The notes under the pieces were generated by a model, which saw only the letters and a program-made list of their open reading frames with translations, did no database searches and was not told the DNA's origin. 64,000 nt of DNA from Pseudoalteromonas umbrosa (lineage in GTDB: Bacteria; Pseudomonadota; Gammaproteobacteria; Enterobacterales; Alteromonadaceae). Shown here in pieces: positions 1 to 11,018 of the stretch (position 1 is its first letter; each line of letters begins with the position of its first letter). The stretch is from contig NZ_JASJUU010000005.1 in the NCBI RefSeq assembly GCF_030125375.1, positions 127,102 to 191,101 on the forward strand, read 5' to 3'. Position numbers and translations under genes: made by a program.

Positions 1-13
1 GAGCTAGTGCCGC
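1..13 (-). tRNA. 5' end of a further tRNA-Gly copy, cut by the window edge
   Basis: The first 13 bases are identical to the 5' end (acceptor strand and start of the D arm, minus strand) of the three complete tRNA-Gly genes that follow. The continuation to the left is outside the window. It lies in the same position of the repeat as the gene at 239-314, so it is most likely another full copy, but this cannot be seen here. Confidence 0.7.
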
Positions 14-39
14 TTCATAGTTTGCTCTAAATTGTCCGC

Positions 40-89
40 TGGAGCGCGACAGGTCGCGTCTAACGTTTTAGCAGCTGAGCTAGTGCCGC
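40..89 (-). pseudogene. tRNA-Gly-like remnant (first copy)
   Basis: The first 18 nt on the minus strand match the tRNA-Gly 5' end exactly, through the start of the D loop. The sequence then diverges and closes with a small hairpin (GCGCGACCTGTCGCGC type) and a terminal CTCCA, giving only 50 nt. There is no anticodon arm and no T arm, so it cannot be a working tRNA. It is copied identically at 341-390, which suggests that the whole unit was duplicated after the remnant arose. It could instead be a processed spacer or transcript-folding element within the tRNA operon. Confidence 0.6.
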
Positions 90-125
90 ATCACATTTGC
101 TTATTATTTAATAAGACTTTTTTGT

Positions 126-201
126 TGGAGCGGCACACGAGGTTCGAACTCGTGACCTCGACCTTGGCAAGGTCGCGCTCTACCAGCTGAGCTAGTGCCG
201 C
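126..201 (-). tRNA. glyV: tRNA-Gly (anticodon GCC)
   Basis: This is a 76-nt cloverleaf on the minus strand with encoded CCA. The anticodon loop TTGCCAA is flanked by CGACC/GGTCG, giving anticodon GCC for glycine codons GGC and GGU. The T loop TTCGAAC and acceptor stem GCGGCAC/GTGCCGC are intact. It is one of three identical copies downstream of one promoter. In E. coli glyV, glyX and glyY also sit beside orn, so the position is conserved. Confidence 0.97.
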
Positions 202-238
202 ATCACATTTGCTTATTATTTAATAAGACTTTTTTTGT

Positions 239-314
239 TGGAGCGGCACACGAGGTTCGAACTCGTGACCTCGACCTTGGCAAGGTCGCGCTCTACCAGC
301 TGAGCTAGTGCCGC
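239..314 (-). tRNA. glyX: tRNA-Gly (anticodon GCC)
   Basis: This copy is identical in sequence to the genes at 126-201 and 426-501: 76 nt, CCA encoded, anticodon GCC. It is separated from the copy at 126 by an AT-rich spacer ending in a short T-run and from the copy at 426 by one of the 50-nt remnants. The symbol is assigned by synteny with the E. coli glyVXY cluster and the order is arbitrary. Confidence 0.97.
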
Positions 315-340
315 TTCATAGTTTGCTCTAAATTGTCCGC

Positions 341-390
341 TGGAGCGCGACAGGTCGCGTCTAACGTTTTAGCAGCTGAGCTAGTGCCGC
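341..390 (-). pseudogene. tRNA-Gly-like remnant (second copy)
   Basis: This is an exact duplicate of the remnant at 40-89: 18 nt of tRNA-Gly 5' end, then unrelated sequence and a short GC hairpin ending CTCCA. It has no anticodon arm. It lies between two intact tRNA-Gly genes and would be part of the same precursor transcript. Confidence 0.6.
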
Positions 391-425
391 ATCACATTTG
401 CTTATTATTTAATAAGACTTTTTGT

Positions 426-501
426 TGGAGCGGCACACGAGGTTCGAACTCGTGACCTCGACCTTGGCAAGGTCGCGCTCTACCAGCTGAGCTAGTGCCG
501 C
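426..501 (-). tRNA. glyY: tRNA-Gly (anticodon GCC), promoter-proximal copy
   Basis: This is the first tRNA of the array in the direction of transcription, 76 nt with CCA encoded and anticodon GCC. The sequence is identical to the other two copies. The candidate promoter at 543-571 lies about 40 nt upstream. Confidence 0.97.
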
Positions 502-542
502 TTCATAGTTTTGTTTTAACAAAACCCGCTCAAAAAAACTCG

Positions 543-571
543 CTCTTAGTCTTAAGAGCTTGTCGTTTCAA
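543..571 (-). promoter_or_regulatory. Sigma70-type promoter of the tRNA-Gly array
   Basis: On the minus strand TTGAAA and TAAGAG are separated by 17 bases. They are followed by a GC-containing discriminator (GCGAG), as is usual for stable-RNA promoters under stringent control. The predicted start is near 535, about 35 nt before the first tRNA. The assignment is by motif only. Confidence 0.5.
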
Positions 572-616
572 GCGGGGCAGGATTCTACAAGATACAAAAT
601 GCTTTGCAAGCTTTTT

Positions 617-1162
617 TTATAAATTGAAGAATTTTTCTTGATAAACCTTCAACTCCATAATGGAGTCTTTGATATCGTCCAATGCTAAATGCGAGCTTTT
701 CTTCTTGATATCATTTAAAAGTTCAGGTCGCCAACGCCTTGCAAGCTCTTTAATCGTGCTCACGTCAAGGTTGCGATAATGGAAGTATGCTTCAAGTTCT
801 GGCATATACTTGTGAAGAAAACGACGGTCCTGCCCGATGGAATTACCACACATAGGTGATTTACCCGGTGGCACCCACTGCTTCAGGAAGTCGAGTGTTT
901 GTGCTATCGCGTCTGCTTCGCTAAAAGTACTTGCTTTACAGCGCGCTGTTAGCCCTGAGCGGCCATGTTGATTCGTACACCACTCATCCATATTATCAAG
1001 CAATTCATCACTTTGATGAATGGCAATCACTGGACCTTCAGCAAGCACATTTAAATCGCAATCTGTTATCACAGTTGCAATTTCGAGAATTTTATCTGTT
1101 TTAGGTTCTAGCCCTGTCATCTCTAGGTCGAGCCAGACCAAGTTTGATTCATGAAAAGACAT
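617..1162 (-). CDS. orn: Oligoribonuclease
   Basis: This 181-residue protein has the usual Orn length. It is a 3'-5' exoribonuclease of the DEDDh family that degrades 2-5 nt RNA fragments and, in pseudomonads, pGpG from c-di-GMP turnover. Visible motifs are Exo [10 protein letters not shown] near residue 10 (Asp and Glu metal ligands), the central [10 protein letters not shown] with Exo II Asp, and LDVSTIKEL with [11 protein letters not shown] at the C-terminal Exo III His/Asp. AAGGTAG precedes the ATG. It ends just upstream of the tRNA-Gly promoter and is divergent from rsgA, as in E. coli. Confidence 0.97.
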   Translation of the reverse strand: MSFHESNLVWLDLEMTGLEPKTDKILEIATVITDCDLNVLAEGPVIAIHQSDELLDNMDEWCTNQHGRSGLTARCKASTFSEADAIAQTLDFLKQWVPPGKSPMCGNSIGQDRRFLHKYMPELEAYFHYRNLDVSTIKELARRWRPELLNDIKKKSSHLALDDIKDSIMELKVYQEKFFNL

Positions 1163-1336
1163 ACACTACCTTAACGGTACTTTCCTTTAGATCCAATGCA
1201 ATTAGATATATCATATTAGCTTCATCACTCGACCAAAAGCTTTTTTTTACAAAGCGGGGCATTTTTATTGAGTTATAGCCTATGAATGGCTTATACACCA
1301 ATCATTCGCAATAATTCGTCTCGTGAGTTTACAGAT

Positions 1337-2389
1337 ATGGCAAAACGAAAAAAACTCAGTCATGGCCAATCCAGACGGATTAAGGCCAACCAACAGAAGC
1401 GTTTGGCTAAAGCCAAACATAATGAAACCGCTGAATTACAGTGGCAATCAGACAACCTCGGCCCCACCGAGCCGGCTATCGTTGTAAGCCGTTTTGGTCA
1501 GCATGCAGATATTGAAGTAGAAGATGGCGAAGTACTACGCTGTAATATTCGCCGTACCGTGAACAGCTTAGTCTGCGGTGACAACGTTATTTTCCGCCGC
1601 GCAAAAGTCAGTGAGGGCGATTTAGCAGGTGTCATTGAAGCCGTTGAAGAAAGGCGCACACAGCTCACGCGTCCAGATTTTTATGACGGTGTCAAAGTCG
1701 TGGCCGCCAATATAGACCAAATTCTAATGGTCTCCGCGGTAGTGCCAGAGTTCACGCCACAGATCATAGACAGATATTTAGTGGCCTGTGAAGATATGGG
1801 CATCGAACCTATTCTACTGCTTAATAAAATTGACCTATTAGACCCAGAAGGTCTCGAATATGTCGACGAAGTGCTCGATATCTACCGTGAATTGGGCTAC
1901 CGCGTCTTGCTGGTCAGTAATAAATCAGGGGAAGGCATCGACGAACTCAAAGAGTTATTAAAAGACAAAAACAACATATTTGTTGGTCAATCCGGTGTAG
2001 GGAAATCTACGCTGGTTAACACGGTTTTGCCTGATGCAGATATCTTAACTCAGGAAGTATCTGAAAACAGTGGCTTAGGGCAGCATACAACCACAGTATC
2101 TAAACTTCATCACTTACCAACTGGCGGTAACCTTATCGACAGCCCAGGGATCCGTGAGTTTGGCCTGTGGCACTTGGAAGTAGAGCGCGTTACTTGGTGC
2201 TTTAAAGAATTCAGAGAGTTTATCGGTGGCTGTCGATTTAGAGATTGTAAACACCTTAACGATCCGGGCTGTTTGATCACCGAAGCTGTAGAACAAGGTA
2301 AAATCAGTGAACTGCGCTTTGATAGCTATCACCGTATTTTAGAATCAATGGCCGATGGCCGTGCAGGTGCGCGCGCGCCAAGAGTTTGA
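1337..2389 (+). CDS. rsgA: Small ribosomal subunit biogenesis GTPase RsgA
   Basis: This circularly permuted GTPase acts in late 30S maturation and is stimulated by the subunit. The order of motifs is permuted: OB-fold region (residues about 35-110), G4 LLNKID, G5-like SNKSGEG, then G1 GQSGVGKST and G3 DSPG, and a C-terminal zinc site ([16 protein letters not shown]). The open frame extends 51 bases further upstream, but [11 protein letters not shown] matches the basic N-terminus of the family and gives 350 residues, the E. coli length, so the start is placed at 1337. It is divergent from orn and followed by psd in the same direction. Confidence 0.96.
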   Translation: MAKRKKLSHGQSRRIKANQQKRLAKAKHNETAELQWQSDNLGPTEPAIVVSRFGQHADIEVEDGEVLRCNIRRTVNSLVCGDNVIFRRAKVSEGDLAGVIEAVEERRTQLTRPDFYDGVKVVAANIDQILMVSAVVPEFTPQIIDRYLVACEDMGIEPILLLNKIDLLDPEGLEYVDEVLDIYRELGYRVLLVSNKSGEGIDELKELLKDKNNIFVGQSGVGKSTLVNTVLPDADILTQEVSENSGLGQHTTTVSKLHHLPTGGNLIDSPGIREFGLWHLEVERVTWCFKEFREFIGGCRFRDCKHLNDPGCLITEAVEQGKISELRFDSYHRILESMADGRAGARAPRV

Positions 2390-2476
2390 TACTATTCATT
2401 ATCGGTTTTAGGTAATTTATGTAATTAACGCCAATGGCAGCGACGGTGCAGTTGGCAGGTACTTCAGGAAAATAAT

Positions 2477-3343
2477 GTGAATTTGGATAAAATTAAAATT
2501 GCTCTGCAATATGCGCTTCCTAAACATGCAGTATCACGTTTAGTGGGTAAACTCGCTGCAGCCCAAGCTGGCGCACTGACAACTCAGTTAATCAAGCTAT
2601 TCATTAAGCAATATAAAATTGATATGACCGAGGCATTGCACGAAGATCCTGCGCATTATAAGACGTTTAATGAGTTTTTTACTCGCCCGCTGAAGCCAGG
2701 TATTCGTCCGTTAGCCACTGAAGAGCATATCATTGCCCATCCTGTTGACGGTGCAATCAGTCAACTTGGCGATGTAGTCGATGGTCAGATCATTCAAGCA
2801 AAAGGCCATGATTACAGCTTGCAAACGCTATTAGGTGGTAACGAGCAAGATGTTGCGCCTTTCCTAGGTGGTAAGTTCGCTACGATTTATTTAGCACCAA
2901 AAGATTATCACCGCATTCATATGCCAGTAGATGGCGTATTAAAAAAGATGATCTATGTGCCCGGTGACCTATTTTCTGTTAATCCTCTAACGGCACAAAA
3001 TGTACCCAACTTATTTGCACGCAACGAGCGAGTAGTCGCCATTTTTGATACCAACATTGGTCCACTGTCGATGGTGTTAGTGGGTGCAACCATCGTAGCA
3101 AGCATTGAAACTGTATGGGCAGGCACTGTTACGCCACCAGCTGGCAAAGATGTATTTAGTTGGGATTACCCAACGACAGGGCCACAAGCCATTAAATTGA
3201 AAAAAGGCGATGAAATGGGCCGCTTTAAGCTGGGCTCAACTGTAATTCTATCGTGGGGTGCAGACACTGCTGAATTCCTGGCGGATCAACAGCCCGAAAC
3301 AGTAACAAGAATGGGCACGCCATTTGCGACCATCAATCAATAA
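2477..3343 (+). CDS. psd: Phosphatidylserine decarboxylase proenzyme
   Basis: This inner-membrane enzyme makes phosphatidylethanolamine from phosphatidylserine. The 288-residue proenzyme carries the self-cleavage motif LGST at residues 252-255. Cleavage before Ser254 would give the alpha chain with its pyruvoyl group. The charge-relay residues Asp91 (HPVDG) and His148 (YHRIHMP) are present. The start is a GTG with AGGA about seven bases upstream; an overlapping ATG is followed at once by a stop. It lies 87 nt after rsgA and is closed by a bidirectional terminator. Confidence 0.97.
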   Translation: MNLDKIKIALQYALPKHAVSRLVGKLAAAQAGALTTQLIKLFIKQYKIDMTEALHEDPAHYKTFNEFFTRPLKPGIRPLATEEHIIAHPVDGAISQLGDVVDGQIIQAKGHDYSLQTLLGGNEQDVAPFLGGKFATIYLAPKDYHRIHMPVDGVLKKMIYVPGDLFSVNPLTAQNVPNLFARNERVVAIFDTNIGPLSMVLVGATIVASIETVWAGTVTPPAGKDVFSWDYPTTGPQAIKLKKGDEMGRFKLGSTVILSWGADTAEFLADQQPETVTRMGTPFATINQ

Positions 3344-3348
3344 CAACT

Positions 3349-3373
3349 AAAAAGGCCCGCTCTGGGCCTTTTT
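3349..3373. terminator. Bidirectional terminator between psd and thiF
   Basis: A 10-bp stem, AAAAAGGCCC paired with GGGCCTTTTT around a five-base loop, lies between the convergent psd and thiF stops. It has T-runs on both strands. Confidence 0.9.
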
Positions 3374-3405
3374 GTTATCTTCACCTGCACTTTGCACAAA
3401 TGAGT

Positions 3406-4158
3406 TTAATTACATACCTTACATGCTGGGTCTTTCGCTAATGCAAACCGTCTTTGCATCAGTGTTAATGCGTCAATGCTGACAAAAAAACTTTCCCCTT
3501 GTTGCAAACCCAATATCGCATTACACACGGCTTGTGCTTGCATTGAGCCAACCATACCCAGTAACGGACTCATAACCCCAGCATTTTGACAGTTAAGTCC
3601 TTCAGTACTTTGCTCCGACTCCGGAAACAAACATGCATAACAGGCGCTGTGCTCGCGGTAATCAAAAAATCCAAACTGACCACTGGTCGCCTGCGCTGCG
3701 CCCGAGATCAAAACTTTGCCATTATCAAAGCAATATTGATTGAGTAAATAGCGTGTGGTGAAGTTATCACTACAATCCACCACCCAATCAACGCCAGTTA
3801 ATTGCGCTTCAATGTTGTCTTTAGAGAGGCGAAGGTTATACGGGTTAAGTTGAATATCATTGTTCAAACTGGCCAACACTTTTTTAGCAGCAAGACTTTT
3901 ATCCTGCCCCAAGTGATTAACCTTATATAGTATTTGACGCTGAAGATTCGACAGCTCAACCTTATCATCATCATAGAATGACAAGGTGCCAACGCCGCTG
4001 GCCGCCAAATAAAATAACACCGGGCTACCGAGTCCTCCGCAGCCAATGACTGCTACATGCGCCGATTTGAGCTGTTTTTGACCCGTTTCTGACACTTTGT
4101 CTAACAAGATATGGCGGCTATATCTCAGCCGCTCTCTATCGGTTAATTCTTCGCTCAT
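3406..4158 (-). CDS. thiF: ThiS adenylyltransferase ThiF
   Basis: This E1-like enzyme adenylates the C-terminal glycine of ThiS so that sulfur can be attached for thiazole synthesis. It has the Rossmann nucleotide motif GCGGLGSP near residue 40, the second catalytic region DWVVDCSDNFTTR, and two CxxC zinc pairs (CYAC near residue 170 and CKVC at the C-terminus). It is the last gene of the thi operon, and its ATG overlaps the thiDE stop by one base (TAATG). Its length of 250 fits ThiF; MoeB is the alternative, but the operon makes ThiF much more likely. Confidence 0.93.
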   Translation of the reverse strand: MSEELTDRERLRYSRHILLDKVSETGQKQLKSAHVAVIGCGGLGSPVLFYLAASGVGTLSFYDDDKVELSNLQRQILYKVNHLGQDKSLAAKKVLASLNNDIQLNPYNLRLSKDNIEAQLTGVDWVVDCSDNFTTRYLLNQYCFDNGKVLISGAAQATSGQFGFFDYREHSACYACLFPESEQSTEGLNCQNAGVMSPLLGMVGSMQAQAVCNAILGLQQGESFFVSIDALTLMQRRFALAKDPACKVCN

Positions 4159-5675
4159 TACTCGCCTATGGCCTGCTTAAGGTTGATAATAGCTTGCTCT
4201 GGTGACTGCGCTTCGGTAATGGCACGAACCACAGCGACACTGCCTACCCCCGTCGCTGCAACTTCACTAGAGCGGGCCAAATCAATACCGCCAATGGCAA
4301 CTGTCGGGTATTCAGCACGCATCAATGGCACAAAGTGACGTAGTTTTTCCAAGCCTTGGATCTGCCCTGTCATATCTTTTGTGGTTGTTGGATAAATTGC
4401 GCCAAAGGCTAGGTAGCTAGGGCGATAATTATGCGCACGTAGCATTTCATAAAAACCATGCGTCGATAGGCCTAATCGCAGCCCAGCTTGTTTTATGGCA
4501 TTTAAATCAGCAACATTTAAGTCTTCTTGGCCCAAATGCACACCGTATGCACCATGTTTTATTGCCAGTTCCCAGTGATCATTGATAAACACACGACCGC
4601 CATAGGTGTTACCAAGCTCAATTGCTTTGGCAATATCCTGCTCAAGGGTCGGAGAGTCAGCATCTTTTATGCGTAACTGGACCGTTTTAACGTCATTTTT
4701 TAAACACAGCTCAATCCAATCAACGCTATCCACTACCGCATACAGGCCTAGCTCACCTTCAATGGATGCAAATCCAGCCGCATAGTTGTACTCATCAGGT
4801 ACTAAAAATTCAAGCTCATCACCCAACCAGCTGCCTGGCTCTATCACCTGAGGGTAATCAGCAATAGACTCTGGGAAATGAGTATGGGCAACAGGCCCAA
4901 TCCCCTCACCATAGCGTTTAGCAGCTTTAAGCCCAGCATTGATATAGGCTTTACCCAAAATAAAGGCATCTTTAAGTGGATAACCTTTTGCCAAACAAGC
5001 CGCAATAACCGAGGACAAGCTACACCCCGTACCATGTGTATGCGGTGTATTAACAGACTCATTGCCAAGCCAGTATTCTTCTTCATGATGCCAGCAGTAA
5101 TCTATGCAATATCCTTTCGGGTAATCCCAATGGCCGCCTTTAATCACCACAGACTTTACCCCAAATGACAGCAGCTTTTGTGCCGCCTCTCGCACCGCAT
5201 CAGGTCCAATCAAATAGACGCCCGTCAATAACTGCGTTTCATGGGTATTTGGCGTGATCACATCCACTAAAGGCAGTAAGTGAGTTTTTAGTGCATCAAC
5301 CGTGTCTTCTTCTGTCAATGAATCACCACTGGTCGCAATTGCCACCGGGTCGTACACAATGACAGGCGGCGTTTCCCAACGCGCCTTATAGCGTGTCAAA
5401 TGCTCAGCAATCAATTGAATTTGCTGTACATTGGCCAACATTCCTATTTTTATTACCGCAGCCGGCATATCCGACTCAAGCGCCAATAGCTGCGCTTCTA
5501 TGACCTCTGTTGATACCACATTTAAAGACTCTACACCTAGACTGTTTTGTGCGGTCAATGCCGTAATTGCTGTGCAACCATGTACGCCAAAGCTGTGCAT
5601 CGCTTTTAAATCTGCTTGCACACCTGCGCCACCACCGGAATCAGAACCTGCAATACTCCATACAACTTTTGACAC
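4158..5675 (-). CDS. thiDE: Fused HMP-P kinase / thiamine phosphate synthase
   Basis: This 505-residue bifunctional protein has two halves. Residues about 1-265 are ThiD (SIAGSDSGGGAGVQADLK substrate loop; GTGCSLSS anion hole), which phosphorylates HMP and HMP-P. Residues about 300-505 are ThiE (LYAVVDS, TVQLRIKD, DHWELAIKHGAYGVHLGQEDL), which joins HMP-PP to the thiazole phosphate. A linker of about 30 residues lies between. E. coli encodes these as separate proteins. It sits between thiG and thiF, with a one-base overlap to thiF. Confidence 0.95.
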   Translation of the reverse strand: MSKVVWSIAGSDSGGGAGVQADLKAMHSFGVHGCTAITALTAQNSLGVESLNVVSTEVIEAQLLALESDMPAAVIKIGMLANVQQIQLIAEHLTRYKARWETPPVIVYDPVAIATSGDSLTEEDTVDALKTHLLPLVDVITPNTHETQLLTGVYLIGPDAVREAAQKLLSFGVKSVVIKGGHWDYPKGYCIDYCWHHEEEYWLGNESVNTPHTHGTGCSLSSVIAACLAKGYPLKDAFILGKAYINAGLKAAKRYGEGIGPVAHTHFPESIADYPQVIEPGSWLGDELEFLVPDEYNYAAGFASIEGELGLYAVVDSVDWIELCLKNDVKTVQLRIKDADSPTLEQDIAKAIELGNTYGGRVFINDHWELAIKHGAYGVHLGQEDLNVADLNAIKQAGLRLGLSTHGFYEMLRAHNYRPSYLAFGAIYPTTTKDMTGQIQGLEKLRHFVPLMRAEYPTVAIGGIDLARSSEVAATGVGSVAVVRAITEAQSPEQAIINLKQAIGE

Positions 5676-5692
5676 TTGGACTCCTCATTTTA

Positions 5693-6490
5693 TTAATCTT
5701 GATGCCAAAAAGGCATGCCCATAGTAGGCGTTGAAGGCGCTGCGACCTCTTTTTCTGGCATTGCTTGCGCAACATAGCCCATACGACCCGCTTCCACAGC
5801 ATGAGAAAATGCTGCAGCCATCTTGACCGGATCGCCGGCACCTGCAACAGCACTATTTAATAGCACGGCATCGTAACCTAATTCGAGTGCTTGGCAAGCA
5901 TGGGAGGGCAAACCAAGTCCAGCATCCACAATCAAGGTTTGCTCAGGTAGGCGTTCACGGATGGTCTTCAAGTTATAGGTATTAATGAGCCCTTTACCGG
6001 TCCCTATCGGCGCGCCCCATGGCATAAGTACTTCACAACCAAGATCCGCTAAACGCTGACATAACACTAAGTCATCAGTGCAATAGGGTAATACTTTAAA
6101 GCCTTCTTTGAGCAATATATCAGTCGCTTCTAACAAACCAAAAGGATCCGGCTGTAAATTATATTCATCACCGATTAGCTCTAGTTTTATCCAGTCAGTA
6201 TCAAATACTTCTCGACACATTTGCGCTAAAGTAACGACTTCTTGCACACTATGGCAGCCTGCAGTATTCGGCAGCACTTTAAGTCCCGTTTCTTTTATCA
6301 ACTGCCAAAAGTCTTCACCTGCAGAAACCGAGTTTTGTCTACGCAATGAAACAGTCACGATTTCTGCTTCTGAGCTTTGTATTGCTTGCTGCATAATTTG
6401 CGGCGAAGGGTAAAGCGCAGAGCCAATCAAGAGTCGGCTATTAAAATACTCACCATAAATATTAAGCTGTTCAGAATGTGAATTAATCAT
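5693..6490 (-). CDS. thiG: Thiazole synthase
   Basis: This TIM-barrel enzyme forms the thiazole phosphate of thiamine from deoxyxylulose phosphate, ThiS thiocarboxylate and dehydroglycine. Its 265 residues are slightly longer than the usual 256 because of a C-terminal tail. The family signatures [36 protein letters not shown] and LIVDAGLG are visible. It starts two bases before the thiS stop region, so the two are translated together. The presence of thiO implies that dehydroglycine comes from glycine oxidase and not from the anaerobic ThiH route. Confidence 0.95.
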   Translation of the reverse strand: MINSHSEQLNIYGEYFNSRLLIGSALYPSPQIMQQAIQSSEAEIVTVSLRRQNSVSAGEDFWQLIKETGLKVLPNTAGCHSVQEVVTLAQMCREVFDTDWIKLELIGDEYNLQPDPFGLLEATDILLKEGFKVLPYCTDDLVLCQRLADLGCEVLMPWGAPIGTGKGLINTYNLKTIRERLPEQTLIVDAGLGLPSHACQALELGYDAVLLNSAVAGAGDPVKMAAAFSHAVEAGRMGYVAQAMPEKEVAAPSTPTMGMPFWHQD

Positions 6491-6688
6491 CTAACCCCCT
6501 TGAATAGGTGAGAGCACTTCAATGCTGTCCCCCTGACTCGGGACGGTATCACCAAGCCTTGCTGAGGGCACAAACTGCCCATTGAGTGCCACTGCAAATG
6601 GCGGCTTTGCGCCTTTACTGACGATAATTTGCTGCAAAGACTGCGCGCTTTCAACACGGATAGTCTCACCATTATAAGTTAGATTCAT
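6491..6688 (-). CDS. thiS: Sulfur carrier protein ThiS
   Basis: This 65-residue ubiquitin-like protein ends in Gly-Gly, the site adenylated by ThiF and converted to a thiocarboxylate for thiazole formation. The sequence shows the beta-grasp pattern (MNLTYNGE, FAVALNGQFVP, LGDTVPSQGDSIEVLSPIQGG). It overlaps the thiO stop by four bases and abuts thiG. Confidence 0.95.
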   Translation of the reverse strand: MNLTYNGETIRVESAQSLQQIIVSKGAKPPFAVALNGQFVPSARLGDTVPSQGDSIEVLSPIQGG

Positions 6689-7707
6689 AGTAGCCCCTTT
6701 GAAAGTGCTTGTTGTACAACAACTGGCGCAAGTAAATACCCATGACGATATAAACCATTAATTGAAATAACATTATTTTGAACTTCGATATGCGGATGAT
6801 TATCGACAAACGCAGGCCGCAAACCGGCATTTAAGGACATCACTCTTCCTTCAGCAAAACCACTATGTACCGTATAAGCCGCTGATAACAACTCCAATGT
6901 AGAGCGCACAGTAATGTCATTTGCATCTTGAGACTCTATCTCAGTTGCACCAATCACATATTGATGGTTTGGCTTGGGCGCAATGTAAATGGGGTAACGC
7001 GGATGCATTAAGCGTACTGGGCGCTGTAAATTCACTTCTGGTGCAAATATACGCGCCACCTCACCACGCACACCGCGTAGCCCAGGCTTATCTTGCTTAG
7101 CCCCCACCCCTCGGCAATCAATGATCCAATCGAATGCTTGACCATTGACTTTATCTGCTTCGATGTTGGCTGCTTGAGTAAATTGAAAATCGACACCACG
7201 ACGGTACAGCGTCTCATAGCTACTTGTAAAAAAAGCGAAATTATCTAATTGCCCTTCACAGGGTAAAAACAGCCCTTGGTTAAATTTGTCGCCAAGCTCA
7301 GGTTCTAACGCAGCAATTTCACGTTGACTCACCCGTGTTGCTTGATGTTCATCCAAAGGTTTTAAACGCTGTTCGAAGCTCTGTAGATCGCCTCTATCTT
7401 GTTGGTGTGCGACGATTAAACTACCTTGCTGCTGAAAAAATACCGGTGTGTCTAGCTTTTTAAGTAAACTTGGCCACAAAGCAATGCTTTTCAAGCCTTG
7501 CTCAGCGAGTATTCGGTCACAAATCACTGATTCGGCCAAAGGCGCTAACATAGCGGCGGCCAAAGTGCCGGCACCCGTTTGCGCATCTTGCGGATCTTTT
7601 TCAAAAATGGTGAGCTGATAACGATCCATCAGCTCCAATGCCGCGACTCTGCCAACTAAGCCAAACCCAACGATAGCAACGGATGGTTTTGCTCCGTACT
7701 CTGTCAT
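6685..7707 (-). CDS. thiO: Glycine oxidase ThiO
   Basis: This FAD-dependent amine oxidase of the DAO family oxidises glycine to iminoglycine, the C2-N precursor of the thiazole. The FAD-binding motif is VAIVGFGLVGRVAALEL at the N-terminus, and the C-terminal GLRP...NVISINGLYRHGYLLAP closes the FAD domain. A GTG ten codons upstream (7737) is also open, but the ATG at 7707 with GGA in front leaves the usual short lead into the FAD motif. It lies between thiC and thiS. Confidence 0.9.
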   Translation of the reverse strand: MTEYGAKPSVAIVGFGLVGRVAALELMDRYQLTIFEKDPQDAQTGAGTLAAAMLAPLAESVICDRILAEQGLKSIALWPSLLKKLDTPVFFQQQGSLIVAHQQDRGDLQSFEQRLKPLDEHQATRVSQREIAALEPELGDKFNQGLFLPCEGQLDNFAFFTSSYETLYRRGVDFQFTQAANIEADKVNGQAFDWIIDCRGVGAKQDKPGLRGVRGEVARIFAPEVNLQRPVRLMHPRYPIYIAPKPNHQYVIGATEIESQDANDITVRSTLELLSAAYTVHSGFAEGRVMSLNAGLRPAFVDNHPHIEVQNNVISINGLYRHGYLLAPVVVQQALSKGLL

Positions 7708-7757
7708 GAGGATTCCAGTTGTTGTGCGCTGCAGCACTAGACTGCAGCGCTATAAAG

Positions 7758-10016
<2,259 letters not shown>

Positions 10017-10424
10017 TTAGTCAAAGCGACCTTCAACCAATTTAAAGCGCCATTCAAGGTCTGAACTTAAAATCAACTCACTTTGTGTATGCTGCATAGG
10101 CGCACCAATTTGGAGCATGTTTAAAAATGCATCCTCTCGCTTGTTGGTCGCTGCATCACATAACTTTCTGGTCATACCAATATTAGATACAAATAATTGT
10201 CCGTCTTTGATTTCAGCTTGGCCAAAAAAGCGATTGCAACCAGCAAAACCATTAACACGAAAAGCATCTAAAAATTCGATACGGATGGGGTTATTTTTGA
10301 CGTTCGTATCATCTGATATAAACTGCCAGCTTGAATATTTGAGTGTGTCTGCGTTTACCGTCCCTGTACTTGAGCATCCCATCAAAACCACACTCAACAA
10401 GCATAATAAAAAGGAATATTTCAT
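10017..10424 (-). CDS. META-domain lipoprotein (HslJ-like)
   Basis: This 135-residue protein has a lipoprotein signal (MKYSFLLCLLSVVLMGC, lipobox LMGC) and a single META/HslJ domain (RIEFLDAFRVNGFAGCNRFFG, LFVSNIGMTRKLC). HslJ-type proteins in E. coli are outer-membrane or periplasmic heat-inducible proteins linked to novobiocin tolerance. The biochemical role is unknown. Two conserved Cys (FAGCN and KLCD) may form a disulfide. It stands alone between the thi operon and a thioesterase gene. Confidence 0.8.
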   Translation of the reverse strand: MKYSFLLCLLSVVLMGCSSTGTVNADTLKYSSWQFISDDTNVKNNPIRIEFLDAFRVNGFAGCNRFFGQAEIKDGQLFVSNIGMTRKLCDAATNKREDAFLNMLQIGAPMQHTQSELILSSDLEWRFKLVEGRFD

Positions 10425-10521
10425 GGTAAACCAATCGTTTGATAATCATTGCTAATTATAACGCTTGGCAGCACAGAATAGGCAGTAAAAATATGTAATA
10501 AATTGCCTATCCTGTTAAAAA

Positions 10522-10911
10522 TTACGAAAATAGTTGCTCAATTTCCTGAGGTAGGAACGGACGGCCGCGCTCATTGACAGATGTACCTGTTACGATCGCA
10601 TCCAACATCAATTTATCATCTCGGCTTCTTAGTACTTTTTGATGAAATGCAAACTTCAGTTTACTGACTTTTTCTACTTCAACTTCAACATAAAACGCAT
10701 CACCTGGTCGAAGTGAATCTTTGTAATTCATCTCAGAGCGGATCACAACCAAGTTCACTTTTTGCTCAGCCAATGCTGCGAAATCGATATTTTTATGCGC
10801 TAGAAATTCATGACGCGCATGCTCTAAATAGTTAAAATACACACTGTTGTTCACGATCCCCTGCAGGTCACATTCATAATCTCTTACTTTAAAGTCAACT
10901 TTAAACGTCAT
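10522..10911 (-). CDS. Acyl-CoA thioesterase, hotdog fold (4HBT family)
   Basis: This is a hotdog protein of about 129 residues with the YbgC/FadM-type N-terminus VRDYECDLQGIVNNSVYFNYLEHAR. In this motif the Asp of the classical D-x-x-x-H/N-G signature is present. It probably hydrolyses acyl-CoA thioesters; the substrate is not evident. Two ATG codons are adjacent, and the second has GAGG at a better distance (seven bases). It is divergent from the TonB receptor gene. Confidence 0.8.
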   Translation of the reverse strand: MTFKVDFKVRDYECDLQGIVNNSVYFNYLEHARHEFLAHKNIDFAALAEQKVNLVVIRSEMNYKDSLRPGDAFYVEVEVEKVSKLKFAFHQKVLRSRDDKLMLDAIVTGTSVNERGRPFLPQEIEQLFS

Positions 10912-11018
10912 CATTCGTCCTCAAATTAGATTGCAAAAGTTTATAACACAATTTTTCAGTCATCTGGTCGGGCTTTTGCTAAACTAGTGCGCAACTAACA
11001 CGGGACATATATAAACGA

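Larger units (their letters stand above)
1..501. repeat. Tandem duplication of a tRNA-Gly / remnant unit
   Basis: Positions 1-201 recur at 302-501 with a single base difference in a T-run (six T against five). Two spacer types alternate: one beginning TTCATAG before each remnant, one beginning ATCACATTTG before each intact tRNA. The pattern fits unequal recombination between tRNA copies, and probably continues left of the window. Confidence 0.85.

Noticed and set aside
40-89. Reading the 50-nt elements as functional tRNAs of another type
   Set aside because: Only the acceptor 5' strand and part of the D arm are present. There is no anticodon or T arm.
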